64,000 nucleotides of DNA, taken from assembly GCA_018398585.1 (NCBI GenBank), contig JAGTTD010000021.1, positions 23,341,107 to 23,405,106 on the forward strand, in the 5' to 3' direction. Source of the stretch: Simmondsia chinensis. Its lineage: Eukaryota; Streptophyta; Magnoliopsida; Caryophyllales; Simmondsiaceae. The translations under genes were made by a program, and so were the position numbers. The notes beneath the pieces were generated by a model, which had not been told where the DNA came from, searched no databases, and was given only the letters and a program-made list of their open reading frames with translations. How positions within the stretch are numbered: the first letter of the stretch is position 1; the number at the start of each line of letters is the position of its first letter. Below are positions 52,287 to 63,775 of the stretch, piece by piece.

Positions 52287-55200
52287 TTAGAAACGGGGAG
52301 GATTGAGAGTAGGGGGAGGTGGCCAAAGCCCACCACCGGTGTCATTTGTGATGTACGACATGCAAGATAAGGGTACGAGGCATAGGCCTCGGCTTCTTAG
52401 GTTGAGTCCGGTTGGCTCTTCTTTTTTTCGATCTTCATTTGAAACCTGTAATTAGTATATCAATCAGTTTATTTTGCTAAAAAAGACAAATAGTGTCAAA
52501 TTTGCTGTAGAATTTAAATGTTGGTATCGCGTTGAGTTTTTCTCGCTATCATATGTTATGTCTTGTCAACCTATTGGATCCTAACAAGCCCTAAATATTC
52601 TGTGAATTTTCTCATATTCGAATCCTATAACATGTTCAATTGATAACCATATATTTTATTTTAAGGTAGTCGATTGAAAACGTATTTAATAATTATTTAG
52701 AATCTAATAAATTAATATTTATATTGTATTTATGAACAATAGAAATATGTAATAAAATTCAGTTTTAACTAACATCTCTAAAGAAGTTCGATTTCACGCT
52801 CTAATAATCCAATATGTTTTACCTACTTCTTGCGAAGTTGACGTTGGAATTTAATTTCCGGGAAATAGAAATTTAATTTATTTGTCAACTAAACGAGGCT
52901 TAAGACTGACCCCTTTTTTCACAGGTTGACGAAACATGATTTTAAATAGTTAAGACCGAGAGCGTGGAAGGAAGTACCTGTTGAATGTTTCCCGTGCTTT
53001 TGTGGAGCGATAGCTTCATGTATGGTATGCTCAGTGTCTGCAATGCATGCATCATTTTATATTTTTTAAGAGTTTTTGTTTTCAGAAAATCACTTCGAAA
53101 AGTTATTATTTTTTGCTTAATTACTATAATTTTTTTTTTTTTTGATAATTTCCACAACTTCAAACCATGTACATGTTAGATACGGGTTGATTCCCTTTTC
53201 AATCATGTACATAAATTCAAATAAAATATGAAATATTTACTAGCCTAATGTATAGGTACCTGGACTTGACTCTGAAGAAATTTGATGTATCCAATGGCCT
53301 CCATCAGTACGGATGCGGTGTCTGTCTGCATTGTTCCGCCACCGTCACACATTTTCTTAATATTGTTATGGAGATTACAAATTCTTCTAACATAGTCAAC
53401 GATTTAAGAAAAGAAATTATTAGTTAAATATGTTGAAATATAAAAGCAAAGCAACAGTCTCAGTGCTCCAAGGGCTCTTGCCTAAAAAGAGTCTGGAGGG
53501 GTGGATGTACGTAGCCTTCTTCCTTGAAGGTGCTACCCTGAAGAAAGACTGTTTCTGAGAACTCCCAACCTAAAGGGTGCAACATGAGGATTTTCCTAGA
53601 GGCCACCCATCTTGGTACTACTCTCCCTCAAACGTGCTTGTCTTTGAAGTTCTAATGGGATCCAGTACATGCGTGTAATTGTAATTACAGTACGTACCTT
53701 GCCAAAGGGAGCTACTAGTTGCTGAAGAGCTGCAACTCTGTCTCCTAATTTTTCTTTTCTTACCTGATTAAAAATCCAAATATAATTACAATTACGCGAT
53801 ATTTAATAATATTTTTGGTCAAGTTAATTTGATAATTTAATTTAAAAATTATAATAGAATTCACATATTCAATTCATTATTAGTGTTAACTATAAGGATG
53901 TAGGTAGTTAACGAAGTAGTATTTAACAAAGTCACGTATATAATTATACGCGAGTTACCTACGGTTACTCATATAAATATTAAGCTAGGTAAGGGCAGAG
54001 AGTTCTTGATTGGTTCAATAAAAAAGTTAAATTCGATCGACCCCTTTGCTATTAACTTTTCGTGTAACGGGAATATATACAATCATGATACGATATAACA
54101 GATTTAAGTGCACTGAGAGTACCTTGAAAGGAGAGCAAGAAGCACGTGACTCAAAACGGGGCTTTTTGTTCGAGTCCACGTTGGTACTGGGTCTCTTTGC
54201 TTGTGGATCTCCATTCTGGTTCAACCAAGGAAGCTTTTTTACATACAAAAATATTTTTTTTATAATTAAAGAGATAACTTTCAGTATAAAGCCGAAGCAT
54301 CCATCAAAACGGAGCTCGAGAAAGCCCCACCATCAAAGCGGGAAAAAAAATATAGCAACAAATCCCAAAACACCTAGACACCTACTACCCTCTAAAGCAC
54401 ACGAGCATGCCTCAACAAGCCTATGTACGTCTATCTCCCACCAACTTTTGAACCACCAAAAACTAAATAGATCACATCATTAGTGGAACATACCCAGTGC
54501 ATCAAGAGGTCACCCATCCTGGTACTACTCTCGCCCAAGCACGCTTAACTTTAGAGTTCTCGTGGGATCCGGTAACAGCGTGTTGGTGCCCTCTTTGGTA
54601 GATCACATCGTTATTAACTCCCGAAAACACAAAAAGTGAAATAAAAGACACTTTTTTTAGACATAAACCCCATAACATTATTTTTTATTAAATTTTATAA
54701 TAATTATTTCACTCTAAAAGAGCCCAAAAAATTGAAAAAAGGGTCTGAAAAAGAAACTCATTCATTGTACAAAGCCGAAGTCATTTTTTTCTTTTCTGGT
54801 TCATCATCAGCACTACTTTGAAAAGAGTGGCTTTTCTTTACTTTTTTTAATTTCAAATTTGTTAATTATTTTTGGTTTAAGTATCTTTAAAAATTAAATT
54901 GTTTCAAAATAGGATTATTTATATTTTAGTATTTTAATATTTTTAAAAATAATAAAAAGGATCCTAACCTTTTTTGAATTAATAAAATGACCCTTAAATT
55001 TTTGTTGTATTAATAGAAAAGGCTCATCTCCTACAATGTCGTTTTTTGTCAAGAAATTTGACGTGACACCTACTTTTTTATTAATGCTATAGTAAAATTA
55101 CAAAAATATCCTTCAATAATCATATTTTTAAACAAAGTATGCGAAAATAAATATTTTCTACATAATACAACATCTTCAATTTAGTGCTTATAAAGTGAAA

Positions 55201-58200
55201 ATAAGGGTATTCAAGGGTACTTTTATCATTTTTACTGTAGTATTAATAAAAAAAAAGGTTCCATTTCCGTTCCATTGAGGAAAAATGATATCATTATACC
55301 GGAGAGGGTGCCTTTTTATTAATACTAAAAGAACTTAGGGTCTTTTTTTTAAATTCACAAAAGTTAGGATTACTTTTATTATTTTTAAAAAAGTCGAGGT
55401 ACTAAAAAAAAAGGTCGAGGTGCTAAAATCCTTCAAAATATCTATGTCATAATCATGCAAACAACAAACTTTATGAGATTGATTTAATGTACTACATACA
55501 CAAAAGAAAAGGTATTTTTTGAAAAGGAAAAGAGTGTCCAGTAACCAACTTTTTCAAAAGTTTAAGTTGATTCGTGAGAATCCAAGATTGGCTTATACTT
55601 TAACATGTCCTCTCACACAAATATCCATTAGACTTGAAGAGTGGATATTGCACAGACCCATTTGATACTTTGTGCTTAAATTATGTTAATATTGAAAGCA
55701 GAGCTATTGGGATTTGACCTCGTGAGCTCTTACTCAACAAGGCTTAATACCATGTTAAGGAACCAACTTTTCAAAAAGCTTTAAAGAACCAACTATTTAA
55801 AGTATAAACTGAAGGGTGAAGGCTCAGAATTAGTTTTATACTCTGATAAAGAGCATTCAAATGATGATTTTGCTACATTTAACATTGACATTCCTACAAA
55901 CTATGAATCTAAGCAAGCCAATTAAGTTAGAAAAATACCCACATTGTTAGGGTGGCTTCTAGTCAATTTGAGTTGACTCGAATGCTGTGCATCATGATCA
56001 AGACCAGGATTCGATGTCATGCTACTCATGCATACATCCATGTTCATCATGCCCATGAAACTCGAACTTGAAGAAGAAGAAGACGACAACAATGATGATG
56101 ATGATAACGATGATGATTTACTCAAATTTGATATGTTTACGCTAGGAAAAATCTGGCTGAATTGATACTTATGATGATGATGTTGATCAACACCATTCAT
56201 GATCATGTGATTATGAGTGCATGTTTTGAGCGAGAGCATGTCAGCGAGGTTAGAAGATGAAGAAGAATCATATGAAACTTCATGATGATCCTTGATGATG
56301 GTCATGGCATTGTCATGATCATGATGAGCATTGTTGATGTTGATGGGGTTGATGGGACATGATGGGATGCCCATCATCATGTCATGATGCATCATCATCA
56401 TCATGGGATGGTTTACATGAGGATGATCTTGAAGTTGTTCATTCTTTTGGCTTATCAAATCTCTAATAATGGGTACTTCACTTTGGGATCTTTCATGGGT
56501 TTTGCCATTGTTCCTGCAAAGAAAACAATAATTAACTCACGAAACGAAGAACTTTTGTCAATAACTAACCAGCAAAGAACTTGTAATACAGAGCAGAGCA
56601 GGCCTCAAGAACAAAAGAAACAAAAAGCCGAACAAAAGCAAAGGTGACCAGGAGATTACAGCCGACATAACAACGATAAAACGAGAAAACAAAATTACAA
56701 CCCCCTCCCCAGCTATGCACGTAATTAGACAGCAACAAGCGAAGCCTTTCACCACCAAAATACCTCAGATGCCACCCTCCCCAATAGCAGCCAAGATCAC
56801 CGGAAGTCTCCAAGTTTTAATGCATGCAATGTTTCGTGCTATTTCCTCAGACGATATGAAAATATCTTACACCAAGTTTTTATCCAGAATCCCGTTCTCA
56901 TTTTTATATTCGACTAAATTTCATTCTCAACCCGTTTGACCTTCCTCAAACACCATCTTATTCTAGTGCTCCAGATGACTCAAATTACCACAAAGAACAA
57001 AGTGACCACCCTTAGATCATGAAATGAAAGACTAAAACAAAGTAACGTAATACAAATTTTTTTCAATAATTAGCGAGAAAAGCTTACAAAAGTCAGCATC
57101 TTCCAAGGAAAATCCGAAAGGCACACACAAAGTGTGGAAAAGGAAAAATAACAAAAAACGACAATAAAAACTAGACTAGAAAAGTGGTGTTATATCTAAA
57201 CTAAATCTTACCTATTTGACACACATACACAGATATAAATTTTTTTTTGAACGAAATATAATTATAATTATTTGATATTATCTTCCTTATCTACACACAC
57301 ATATATGAAATTTTATTTTGAACGAAGTATATATATATATATATAATTGTTTCACTTGTATAGTATAGTTTCTCATTGCATGTTGAATACTCAAATGATT
57401 ACATGAATTGAAGAACTTTGAAACAATTTTCCTAATGAATTAATTAGAAGAATTGAAAATATAAAAACCCTAGAGCTATGTGCGTAATTAATGTTCCAAA
57501 AACATAATAAAAACAGCAAAAATAATCTTATCCATTTATTTTAGCAATTTGGGGGAAGATCAAATTAATGAAATGAAACCTAATAGATCAAAGGATATCT
57601 GAATGAAACTGAAAGAATATAATTGTAAGTGTACATATATATTGGGCTCGTATATTAGGCCTATTATATATTGTGAATCATTATATATACGAGAGGGCTC
57701 CTATTTTAGGGGTACCAATTATTCCCACAATTATATTCTTTAAGAAATCTTATATATAGTAACACACTATCGAAAACCAAAAAAAAAAAAAAAAGAAGAA
57801 GAAATTTTAGCAAGAAACTCCATGATACATAGAACCCTTAATCCAGTAATAAAACACTCTGCAAATTTCGCCAAACACTAGGCCTGATTCATAGAGTCGA
57901 CACATATAAACTCAAGTCATGTTCCAAGTGGAGTAACCCACTAGGCTTATATATTAATCTCATCTCTCCCCTAATTCCAATATGATATTCTTACTAGATT
58001 TACAAGTGCACTTTTTTCGATATAAGGGAAATTACTCTCAATACAAAACCTGTAAGCGAAACTCGAGAAAGCCCACAAAAGAGGGAAAAAGAAAAAAGAA
58101 AAAAGAAAAACACAATGAAACAACAAAATCCTCAAGAGAAATCTACACGTCTACACCTGTCCCAACTGCTGAAGCACAAAAGTAAAACGGATCATAGTTT

Positions 58201-58474
58201 TCCTAGAATTTACCACAAATATGACATGAGGGTGATCGATCAAATAGACACTTTAACATTACTAGGGACAACTCGAAATGGACTCACTTGTGCAATATGT
58301 AACATAATAATAGAAAAAGAGTTGCTTTACTCTATGTACTCCTCGAGGATTTCATCCTCTTTTTACTTACAAAAAACCGAGAAGGCGGAATTGGTGAACT
58401 TACAAAAGGATGTATGAAGAAGAGGATGTAGATGATGCAAGAAGCTGCTGATGTTGGAGGTTTGTAGATTCCAT
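52287..58474 (-). CDS. BHLH110: bHLH110-type transcription factor, 7 exons, about 367 aa
   Basis: Minus-strand exons: 58474-58404, 56513-55943, 54233-54123, 53763-53698, 53325-53260, 53037-52978, 52445-52287. Exon 1 gives MESTNLQHQQLL plus a Ser run, like the bHLH110 start. Exon 2 is rich in Met, His and Ser and has FSQIFPSVNISNLS, a bHLH110 family block. Exons 3-6 encode the HLH region (KKPRFESRASCSPFK, VRKEKLGDRVAALQQLV, TDTASVLMEAIGYIKFLQ, TLSIPYMK). Exon 7 encodes LRSRGLCLVPLSCMSYIT and a WPPPP tail. I see no His-Glu-Arg triad in the basic part, so E-box binding is doubtful, as in related atypical bHLH proteins. The model is shorter than the Arabidopsis protein (about 450), mainly in the N-terminal half. 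The exon 2 end (55943 or 55939) and exon 3 start (54233 or about 54216) are uncertain; another exon may be missing. Confidence 0.85.
53457..53685 (-). mobile_element. 5S rRNA-headed SINE, copy G (bHLH110 intron 4)
   Basis: Nearly full-length on the minus strand: GGATCCCATTAGAACTTC, AAGATGGGTGGCCTCTAGG, then AGAAACAGTCTTTCTTCAGG and GAAGGCTACGTACATCCACC, end GAGACTGTTGC. Lies in the intron between the exons encoding the two helices of the HLH. Confidence 0.82.
54483..54598 (-). mobile_element. 5S rRNA-headed SINE, copy H, body deleted (bHLH110 intron 2)
   Basis: 116 bp with duplication TAGATCACATC(A/G)TTA (54468-54482, 54599-54613). Almost pure 5S (AAGTTAAGCGTGCTTGGGCG, AGTAGTACCAGGATGGGTGA) joined straight to the family 3' end GCACTGGGTATGTTCC. 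The body between is gone yet the ends are flanked by the duplication. Confidence 0.88.
54913..55432. mobile_element. Foldback MITE-like element (bHLH110 intron 2)
   Basis: About 130-bp inverted arms: left AGGATTATTTATATTTTAG .. AAAAATAATAAAAAGGATCC; right, reversed, AGGATTTTAGCACCTCGACC .. AAAAATAATAAAAGTAATCC. AT-rich, no frame. Confidence 0.6.
55535..55848 (-). mobile_element. TRIM retroelement with 5-bp TSD (bHLH110 intron 2)
   Basis: 314 bp; LTRs 55535-55605 and 55753-55848, the second with an internal partial duplication (GGAACCAACTTTTC, AAAGAACCAACTATT). Target duplication AAGAG at 55530-55534 and 55849-55853. Interior has the reversed GACCTCGTGAGCTCTTACTC block. Confidence 0.85.
57640..57745 (+). 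repeat. Fragment related to the Copia LTR (bHLH110 intron 1)
   Basis: TATATACGAGAGGGCTCCTA and CCAATTATTCCCACAATTAT resemble the 3' part of the Copia LTR of 37385-42553 in plus orientation. Diverged; interior absent. Confidence 0.5.
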
Positions 58475-58696
58475 AACTTTAATTTTACATCATTTTTTTT
58501 TTGGAGAATTCCTTTAGATCCCATTAAAAATGTTCAACAACATTTGTTTCCTTAGCTCTCTCTCCTCTCTCTCTCTTCAAAGCTGAGCAAACAGTTCAGG
58601 TGACACCCACTAATCTCTGGTTTGCTTTTATCTACTTTACTATATGCTTTTCCCTTTACGTACTACTCCAATTGATTCAATTGATACAGTGATGGA

Positions 58697-58892
58697 TGTC
58701 AAGGAACTATCTGTCTCAAAAGTTTAAGTTAAAAGATAAAGGTTTAGGAATAATTTTGTACTCTAACATGTCTCCTCACGTGAATGCTAATTGGACTTGA
58801 AGCGTGGATAATGTACTGACCTAACTCATACCATGTGCTTAAATTGTTTTAATATTGAAAGTAGGAGCTGCTGAGATTCGAACTCGTGACCT
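58697..58892 (-). mobile_element. TRIM, one LTR plus interior
   Basis: LTR 58697-58768 (TGTCAAGGAACTATC .. TACTCTAACA) and interior to GAGATTCGAACTCGTGACCTC; the second LTR is missing and a SINE tail follows at 58893. Confidence 0.7.
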
Positions 58893-59024
58893 CAGGTCAG
58901 GTGTCCTCGGACACAGCTTCTCTTTAGAGTAGCACCCTAAAAGGGTAAGGTTGTGTGCATCCCATCCCTCCTAAACCTTGCATATGCGGGAGCCCTTGAA
59001 GTACTGGATTTTTTGTTGTTGTTG
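58893..59024 (+). mobile_element. Au/TS-like SINE tail with (TTG)n end, joined to a TRIM fragment
   Basis: Contains CTCGGACACAGCTTCTCTTT, GGTAAGGTTGTGTGCATCCC, ATGCGGGAGCCC and TTGTTGTTGTTG. Directly preceded by the interior of a minus-strand TRIM (58697-58892). A weak repeat TTGATACA(G/A)TG occurs before the TRIM (58681) and after the tail (59025). Confidence 0.7.
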
Positions 59025-59857
59025 TTGATACAATGGTTGATCCAGAAAGAACATTTACATGGCACCTATCGGGGGACCATGGACTAGCTGTACACATCAA
59101 TATCAAACATCATGTCGTTAAAATGCTAATTATTCATAATAATAACACGAGTTTTATATCAAAACTCAATACCTTCACAGTTTCCAAGCTTGTAAATGCT
59201 GCGTACTGGAGTTGGACGACAACGGGGTGTCGGATGGGCCTGACGGTCACCAATGGGGCGTGACAATGAATTGGATCTTGAGGTTGGGGGCCTCACAAAA
59301 CTAAAAGAGGATTTGTACAATTAGGTATTTAACGCATGGGCAACCGGGGGCCCATACCCCGATGCTACAAGTATAGACATTAGATCTGCCCCTGCATTAT
59401 ATCCAATTTTAATATGCATTATATATTGCACAAAATAGTTATTTGATATTATCATTTAATATTTCAATAATTAGGCCTTATACATTCACAATTTGTTAAG
59501 GAGTCACCTAAGTAAACTTTTGAAAAATTTAGTCACTCAACTCTTAATACAAGTCTCATTCAGTTACCGAACTTCTAACAAAAGTCTCGTTTAATCATTT
59601 CCAACTTTTAAAATCTCGAGACCAACCCTAGTTACCGGTAGGGCAGCGACTTTTAGAGAGGTAGAATGACAGGGAGATAATTAAAGTAGAGAGAAGGCAT
59701 ATGATTACTTAGCTAGTCTATACATGAAGCCTTCGATCCCAAGAAAATATAATGATACCCATCCATGCATGCTTTCCTTTCTCCCCATACCCTAATTTTC
59801 TTATGTTATCTTCTTCTTTGGTCGGTTTATATATATATACACATTTAGATTCCTTTC

Positions 59858-60100
59858 GGAAGACTATTACGACAAACCACCTTCAAAGCTGAGCTTTTGT
59901 TCATGCCGGTAGTTTTGATCTTGGTGTGCAACTCGGCTTGGGGATCTAGTTTTCCTTTTGAGGTGGGTTTTTTTTCCTTGATTTTTGGCTCCTTTTGGTT
60001 TCCTTGTTTGCCGGTCATTTTGGCTGGCTCAAGCCTCAGTCCTGCAAGTGCTCTTGTTTTTGTATGCGCTTCGGTGCTTTTTATCAAAAAAAAATACATG
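59858..60100 (+). repeat. LINE 3'-end-like fragment with A-run
   Basis: T/G-rich sequence with CTTGGGGATCTAGTTTTCC, GTTTGCCGGTCATTTTGGC, ending TTTTTATCAAAAAAAAATAC. The 68-residue frame inside it is a by-product. Confidence 0.45.
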
Positions 60101-60889
60101 TAGGAAGTAAAAATTTATGAAAAGTATGAATTTTGACTCTTGTTTGGTTGACAGGAAGTTGGCAGAATGCAAGAACTAGAAATTGCTCAGCAATTTTTAG
60201 TTCTTTCAAAATGCATGAAGTAACTTACCTAGCATCATTAAGTAAGTTATAATTTTTTTGTTTTTAACTAGCCTCCCGAAGGAAGTTTTATTTCCTATCC
60301 GGGCAATGAAACATGTTTTACCTACTTCCTGGAAAGTTAACACATGAATTGAATTCTCGAGAGATACAACTTTTCGCAAGAATTCAATTTCCGTGGCAAC
60401 CAAATGAGGCATTTGTTCATATTAGAGGTCTTCTGCTCCATCTTAAGTATAAAAAAAACTTTGCCCTTGTACACTAATGTTCAAGTATAACTACTATTTC
60501 CCTTCTAAACTTAATTGACATTCACGGAATAATCTATTAAACATACCTATAGCTGATAGCCCTCCACGAGTTCGGCCTAAGTTTTGTGTGGAGATACTGA
60601 AAACAGAAAACAGCGAGAAATCAATAAGAAAAATAAAAGCAAAATAAAATATTTAAGTGTTTTCAACCAATTTTGTCTGCTTACAAAGAGCTGTAGAGAT
60701 TTTCACTATTCACAATCAAAGTAGCTCTCTAAAAAAAGAAAAAAAAGGAAGAAATTTTTTTCTAACATATTGTTTTAATTAATTTAAAAAAAAAAAACCA
60801 GAAGTTACAGATAAAAAATGATATCAAAGAAAACTAAAATTTCATAATTTGGAATTAGCTATAATCCAGAATATGAACTGCTCATGCTC

Positions 60890-61103
60890 TTCAGCTGCAT
60901 CCCTCTCAGTTGCGAACAATGAGCAAAGCCGGGCGATCTTTGACTTGCTTTACCCATGAAGCACTGTTAGTTTAGTTTAGTTTACAGGTTTTTGATCGTG
61001 TATTATTTTCTTTTACTATTATTTAATTTGTTTCTATTAGAGAACATTCTTGTATATTTTTGATGATCTCGTCCTCTTAATTATCGGGAAAAAAAAAAAA
61101 AGC
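60890..61103 (+). repeat. LINE/SINE 3'-end repeat, poly(A) (family Y)
   Basis: CTTCAGCTGCATCCCTCTCA, TTTAGTTTAGTTTACAGG, TTAATTATCGGGAAAAAAAA. Same order as 19440-19636. Confidence 0.6.
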
Positions 61104-61420
61104 AATAGTGGGATAGAGATTCAAAAGGGGAATGATGGTGGAGGAAAGAATAGCAAATTGCTCAATTATGTCCTCTAGCTAGTGGCAAGCACCCACACCC
61201 ATTACCCCCCCTACTACACATGTCCTTACCACAAAATATTATATTACGTAAGGTACTTAGCTAATAAAATATTCAAATTATAGAGCATATTGTTTATTAT
61301 ATTGAGATGTTAGGATATTTAAGTGATAAATGATCAAATTTCAGTTACTTTAAGTGATAACTATCGAAAATAGAATTATCAAAACTAAGGTCTATAAGAA
61401 TAATATTATTAAGGGATTTT

Positions 61421-61810
61421 TTTTTTTTTTAATGAAAACCATCTAAATTTTAAGTGTGCTTTTAAAAAATTATCTAGATTTTATAATTTTTCAATGTTAT
61501 ACCTTAATGTTAACGTTATTAATATCTTTTAGTTTTTACTGAAGTGGCTTTTAAAAAAAGCTAAAATAACTAAAATTTTGAACTTGATTTTAAAATATTT
61601 TAAATATCTAAAAAAATTGTAAAAAATAACTTTTATGTTTTTGAAAAATATTATTAAAATATCCTATTAGCAAAAACTAACGGATATTAACGATGTGATA
61701 TTAAGGTATGTAATTGAAAAGTTTAGAAGTAAATTGCAATATTAGAAAATTTAGATGAATTTTTAAAACCGCACCTAAAATTTAGGTGATTTTCAAAAAA
61801 AAAAACTTAT
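61421..61810. mobile_element. Foldback MITE-like element
   Basis: About 110-bp inverted arms: left AATGAAAACCATCTAAATTT .. ATACCTTAATGTTAACG; right, reversed, TGAAAATCACCTAAATTTTA .. ATACCTTAATATCACATCG. Confidence 0.6.
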
Positions 61811-61938
61811 ATACACACTTATTTTATATCCCATTTATTTAATTCACATGACAAGTGTATACTTATTCCTAAAGTGGAGACTATTTAGTGCCAGAAGTTT
61901 CTTTTCTATTTTTAATATATATTAATTGAAACTAGCAT

Positions 61939-62070
61939 CAGGTTGGGGTTTCTCGGAAACAGTCTCTTATTAGGGTCTCACTCTGATGGGGTAAGGCTGC
62001 GTACATCCTACCCCTTCCAAATCCTGGGCAAGCCAGCGTCTTTGAAGCACTGGACTTGTTATTGTTGTTG
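61939..62070 (+). mobile_element. Au/TS-like SINE tail with (TTG)n end
   Basis: 132 bp between imperfect 19-bp duplications (TATTAATTGAAACTAGCAT at 61920-61938; TATTAACTGAAATTGGCAT at 62071-62089). GGTTTCTCGGAAACAGTCTC, GTAAGGCTGCGTACATCC, then TTGTTATTGTTGTTG. Starts exactly where the 5S head would join. Confidence 0.8.
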
Positions 62071-62103
62071 TATTAACTGAAATTGGCATTCAGTGAATCC
62101 TCT

Positions 62104-62296
62104 TTATTTTCGATAATTAGCGACCGAGTCGCGAAACAAGTAGACCACTCGCCAAGCGAGGTCTGAGTCCAACCGCAAGACAACGGGGACCAAAACAATC
62201 AACACAAAAGAAAAGAGACAGGACAACACAAACGGAAACAGAACAACAGATAAAAACACAAGCCCCAAAACACGACAAAACACAAGCCCCAATCAA
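62104..62296 (-). mobile_element. Short retroposon, poly(A) (family X)
   Basis: 193 bp with duplication TGAATCCTCT (62094-62103, 62297-62306). Minus strand has GGTCCCCGTTGTCTTGCGG, GGACTCAGACCTCGCTTGG, TCGCTAATTATCGAAAATAA at its 3' end. Related copies: 29512-29600, 32730-32830, 35700-35862, 50673-50731. Confidence 0.7.
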
Positions 62297-62534
62297 TGAA
62301 TCCTCTAATCTTTCGAAGCAAAATACTCAATCATAAGCGAATCATCATTGTCAAATTCCAGCCACTAGCCTTTTCCCGATCTCACGTACGCTCCGCAACA
62401 AAAACCGTACCTGGATGTTAAGAAATTTTTTTTTTTTTTTAATGTGGCAAAAATAAAATTTCTTTACTAATTCCTTGAATACCAGATAGTATATGGTTAT
62501 AACTTCAATGGTAGGACATGTGATTAATCTACTG

Positions 62535-62762
62535 TTAGACTACGTCGGATTTCATTTTTTTAACTATCAGCACAAAAAAAATACCCATTGAACTTAAAGC
62601 ATGAATAATATATATTTTATGATAAAATTATATTAAATTAATATCAAAAATATGAGCTATTAAAATTTAATCTCACAGTTTAATATCACGTTAAAGAATC
62701 AACTATCTCCAAAAAATTTAACGGTTTGTTGAATATTCAAGAATGCTTTTGTACTCTGAGAC
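62535..62762 (-). repeat. Degraded TRIM fragment
   Basis: ATACCCATTGAACTTAAAGC, AATATCACGTTAAAGAATCA and AATGCTTTTGTACTCTGAG follow TRIM order in diverged form. Confidence 0.5.
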
Positions 62763-62857
62763 TAACATATATAATAAGTTAATGCATCGTTCATTAAACT
62801 ATTATGAAATAAACTATGTATTATATTATACTTCATCTCACCCTTATAAAATAAAAT

Positions 62858-63245
62858 AAAGGGTTATTTAGACCGATTGTCCTTTACTTTATCTATTATG
62901 TTAATTCACTCCGTGTATTTTTAGTTGTGACAATTTAATCCCTATACTGTTTATATTGTGTCAATTTGGTCCTTAGAATAAAATTTTATATTAAGTTTTT
63001 AACAAAATTTTTAATGGTTTGGTCAAGGCGTGGGCTACATTGAGTCAATGGGTGAATTTATAGTGAGTTACTTGCATTTAAGGTTGTTGTGCTGTCAAAA
63101 ATGACATCTATAATTTAACTTGAGTTTGACCAAGAGACTAAATTGATACAATATAAATTATAAAGGTATTAAATTGACATAATTAACTGTATGAGGAGTA
63201 AATTAATACAAGAAGAAAAGTACAACGATTATTGGTGCTAATAAA
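62858..63245. mobile_element. Foldback MITE-like element, second copy
   Basis: Same family as 22322-22734 (shared AATTTATAGTGAGTTACTT); inverted ends GGGTTATTTAGACCGATTG and, reversed, GGTTTATTAGCACCAATAAT. Confidence 0.62.
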
Positions 63246-63272
63246 CCTATTATTAAAATATAAGTTTTATAC

Positions 63273-63775
63273 TGTCAATAAATCAACTCTCCCAAAAGCT
63301 TAAGCAGATGGGTAAAGGCTCAGTAATAGTTTTATACTCTAACATGCCCCCTTACGCTAATGCCAATTGGACTTAAAACGTGGATAGTTGACTGGCCCAT
63401 CTTATACCTTGTGCTTAATTATTATTATTTTTTTTTAATATTAAAACTATGAGCTGTTGAAATTTGAACCCATGACCTCTTGGTCAACAAAGCTTTGATA
63501 CCATATCAAAGAACCATCTTTCTTAAAAGCTTAAACTGATAGATGAAGGTCCAAGAATAATTTTATACTCTAAAGCGTATGTGGATAGTTGACTGGCCAA
63601 TCTTATACCTTGTGCTTAAATTATTTTTTTTTTTTAAATATTGAAAGTATGAGCTGTTGAAATTCGAATTCGTGACCTCTTAGCCGATAGGGCTTTGATA
63701 CCATATTAAAAAATTATTTTTCTTAAAAACTTAAACTGATAAATGAGGATTTAAGAATAATTTTATACTCTAATA
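63273..63775 (-). mobile_element. Tandem TRIM with three LTRs and one 5-bp TSD
   Basis: Three 72-bp LTRs (63273-63344, 63504-63575, 63704-63775) alternate with two interiors. TATAC occurs once on each outer side (63268-63272, 63776-63780). Reversed primer sites GCTTTGATACCA at 63492-63503 and 63692-63703. Confidence 0.88.

Larger units (their letters stand above)
59031..61920. other. Gene-free stretch
   Basis: Listed retroposon ends plus AT-rich sequence; a possible hAT end CTGCCCCTG at about 59389-59397. No gene seen. Confidence 0.55.

Noticed and set aside
56384..56647. Plus-strand 87-aa frame rich in His
   Set aside because: It is the antisense shadow of bHLH110 exon 2.
59897..60103. 68-aa hydrophobic protein
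   Set aside because: Lies in a T/G-rich retroposon end that finishes in an A-run; no promoter or homologue seen.
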